DNA of 6,725 nt, taken from NCBI GenBank assembly GCA_029263635.1, contig JAJUFY010000122.1, positions 1 to 6,725 on the forward strand, read 5' to 3'. A model generated the notes under the pieces. It was not told where the DNA came from and ran no database searches. It worked only from the letters and a program-made list of their open reading frames with translations. Shown here piece by piece: positions 5,920 to 6,725 of the stretch. The position numbers were made by a program, and so were the translations under genes. The stretch's first letter is position 1. Each line of letters opens with the position of its first letter. The stretch is from Ectothiorhodospiraceae bacterium (GTDB lineage: Bacteria > Pseudomonadota > Gammaproteobacteria > Nitrococcales > AK92).

Positions 5920-6573
5920 CTATCCCGCTTTACCTCGCGCCTCGTTGAGCCTGGCCAGTGCCAAGTCGATGTGCGCCGGCCAGTCGCCCAGCGCCATTTC
6001 CCGATAGCCGATGCCGGCCGGCGCGGCGCTGGCAATGACGACGTCCGGCCGAAGATCGCGCAGCAGGACCAGGCTGGCGGCCAGCGCGTCGGGATCGCTG
6101 ATGCCCCGGATCAGGCCCGGCCGCCACGCGCCGTCGTTGCCGAGGTAGAGCGTGTCGCCGGTGAACAGATAGCGCTTGCCGGTGGGCGAGTCCACCAGGA
6201 AACAGGTGCTGCCCGGCGAGTGCCCGGGCGTGGGAATCACCTCGATGTTGCCCAAGTGCGTCTCGCGCCGGTCGAACAGAATGTCGGGTGCCAGCATGCG
6301 CGCAAAGTCCTCCCGCTCACGTACATGGCCGCCGAGCTGTGCGCCGTAGCGCTCCCGGATGATCAGCAGCGAATCGCCGACCTCGTCGCGATGGCTCAGG
6401 TACTGCCGCGCCACTCCACCCAGGTCGGCCATGCGTTCGATCTCGTGCCGGTGGCCGGTGGTGTAGAACAGCACGTTGCCGTCGCTTCGGGTCAGCAGGT
6501 AGGCGTGCGTCATGAGGCCGGGCAGGACCGGCTCCAGTTCCGTTTCCCAGAGATCCGCTTGAATCTGCTGCAT
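5920..6573 (-). CDS. MBL-fold hydrolase-like protein with non-canonical metal site
   Basis: A 217-residue single-domain protein resembling metallo-beta-lactamase-fold hydrolases. Late motifs are clear: TPGHSPGS with His118 (motif 3) and LFTGDTLY with Asp140 (motif 4). In place of the usual HxHxDH motif it has SHRDEVGD at 60-67, and where the last conserved histidine is expected it reads ASAAPAGIGY at 181-190. Similar THRDD-like variants are, from memory, found in other uncharacterised MBL proteins, so metal binding may be altered rather than lost. No signal peptide or membrane segment is seen. The ATG at 6573 is supported by GGGAG 6 nt upstream; longer in-frame starts would overlap the promoter. 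A 19-bp-spacer promoter with a SoxR-type operator lies just upstream, so redox-stress induction is likely. The reaction is unknown; thioesterase, glyoxalase II-like or oxidoreductase-associated roles are all possible. Confidence 0.85.
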   Translation of the reverse strand: MQQIQADLWETELEPVLPGLMTHAYLLTRSDGNVLFYTTGHRHEIERMADLGGVARQYLSHRDEVGDSLLIIRERYGAQLGGHVREREDFARMLAPDILFDRRETHLGNIEVIPTPGHSPGSTCFLVDSPTGKRYLFTGDTLYLGNDGAWRPGLIRGISDPDALAASLVLLRDLRPDVVIASAAPAGIGYREMALGDWPAHIDLALARLNEARGKAG

Positions 6574-6606
6574 GATCCGCTCCCTGGCTAATGGTGGTGA
6601 ATGGGC

Positions 6607-6637
6607 ACCATAGGACCTCAAGTTTGCTTGAGGTCAA
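6607..6637 (-). promoter_or_regulatory. SoxR-type promoter with 19-bp spacer driving the MBL gene
   Basis: On the minus strand the -35 is TTGACC (6637 to 6632, 5 of 6) and the -10 is TATGGT (6612 to 6607, 4 of 6), with a 19-nt spacer. Such overlong spacers are the mark of promoters activated by MerR-family regulators, which twist the DNA to align the two elements. Transcription would start near 6600, giving a leader of about 27 nt before the ATG at 6573. Confidence 0.75.
6614..6635. promoter_or_regulatory. SoxR box (MerR-family operator)
   Basis: A perfect dyad with 9-nt arms, GACCTCAAG and CTTGAGGTC, flanks a central TTTG. The inner 18 bases CCTCAAGTTTGCTTGAGG differ from the enterobacterial soxS box (CCTCAAGTTAACTTGAGG, from memory) only in two central bases. 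It fills the promoter spacer, where SoxR binds. SoxR is a [2Fe-2S] regulator oxidised by redox-cycling compounds. The SoxR gene itself is not in the window. Confidence 0.85.
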
Positions 6638-6661
6638 GGGGCGGCCGATATAAGGAGGCTG

Positions 6662-6725
6662 ATGTTCGGCTACTCGGCCGGCATGCCGCTGGGCGAGAAC
6701 CGCGAGCGCGCAGTCGCTATAGCAG
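6662..6725 (+). CDS. Possible start of a divergent gene, runs off right edge
   Basis: An ATG at 6662 follows a strong AAGGAGG (6652-6658) with a short 3-nt gap and opens a frame reading MFGYSAGMPLGENRERAVAIA to the window end. Third codon positions are mostly G or C, as in the neighbours. I recognise no family. The minus strand is also open from the edge to a TAG at about 6674 (ending SPSGMPAE), so this could instead be the tail of a minus-strand gene. Which one is real cannot be decided from 64 bases. Confidence 0.4.
   Translation, partial: MFGYSAGMPLGENRERAVAIA

Noticed and set aside
4616..5920. 434-codon minus-strand frame opposite the transporter
   Set aside because: Glutamine, arginine and alanine-rich shadow of a motif-bearing membrane protein on the other strand.

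Overview
The window is high-GC bacterial chromosome, most consistent with a GC-rich proteobacterium; this is inference from codon use and gene families, and genus cannot be told. It holds four complete protein genes, the first 293 codons of a fifth, and a possible fragment of a sixth at the right edge. No tRNA, rRNA, CRISPR array, insertion sequence or transposase was seen.

Layout. At 1-880 (minus) lies the N-terminal part of a myo-inositol-1-phosphate synthase (Ino1 type). Its apparent promoter is about 300 nt upstream, on the minus strand at 1176-1204. The leader in between is long and hairpin-rich, and its first bases carry a CIRCE-like inverted repeat (HrcA operator type). A stretch at 1205-1730 has no convincing gene but contains an 11-bp perfect GC-rich hairpin. 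At 1731-3158 (minus) is a beta-CASP metallo-beta-lactamase-fold nuclease of the CPSF73/RMMBL type. The region 3159-3621 separates it from the divergent plus-strand pair and holds an imperfect palindrome. At 3622-4539 (plus) is an exported two-domain rhodanese (thiosulfate sulfurtransferase), followed after 91 nt by a YeeE/YedE (TsuA-like) sulfur-compound transporter at 4631-5824. Two GC-rich hairpins lie between them, the second followed by a T-rich run. At 5920-6573 (minus, convergent to the transporter) is a small MBL-fold protein with an altered metal-binding signature. Its promoter has a 19-bp spacer filled by a near-perfect SoxR-type operator. A possible divergent gene starts at 6662.

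How the genes may work together. The rhodanese and the transporter form a credible sulfur module: sulfane-sulfur transfer in the periplasm next to a membrane channel for thiosulfate-type substrates. The small MBL protein is the best candidate for redox-responsive expression, since MerR-family SoxR activates promoters of exactly this geometry. The inositol phosphate synthase may be under heat or protein-stress control if the CIRCE-like element is real. The most interesting material is therefore regulatory: a SoxR-box promoter on an atypical MBL gene, and a CIRCE-like operator plus structured leader on ino1.
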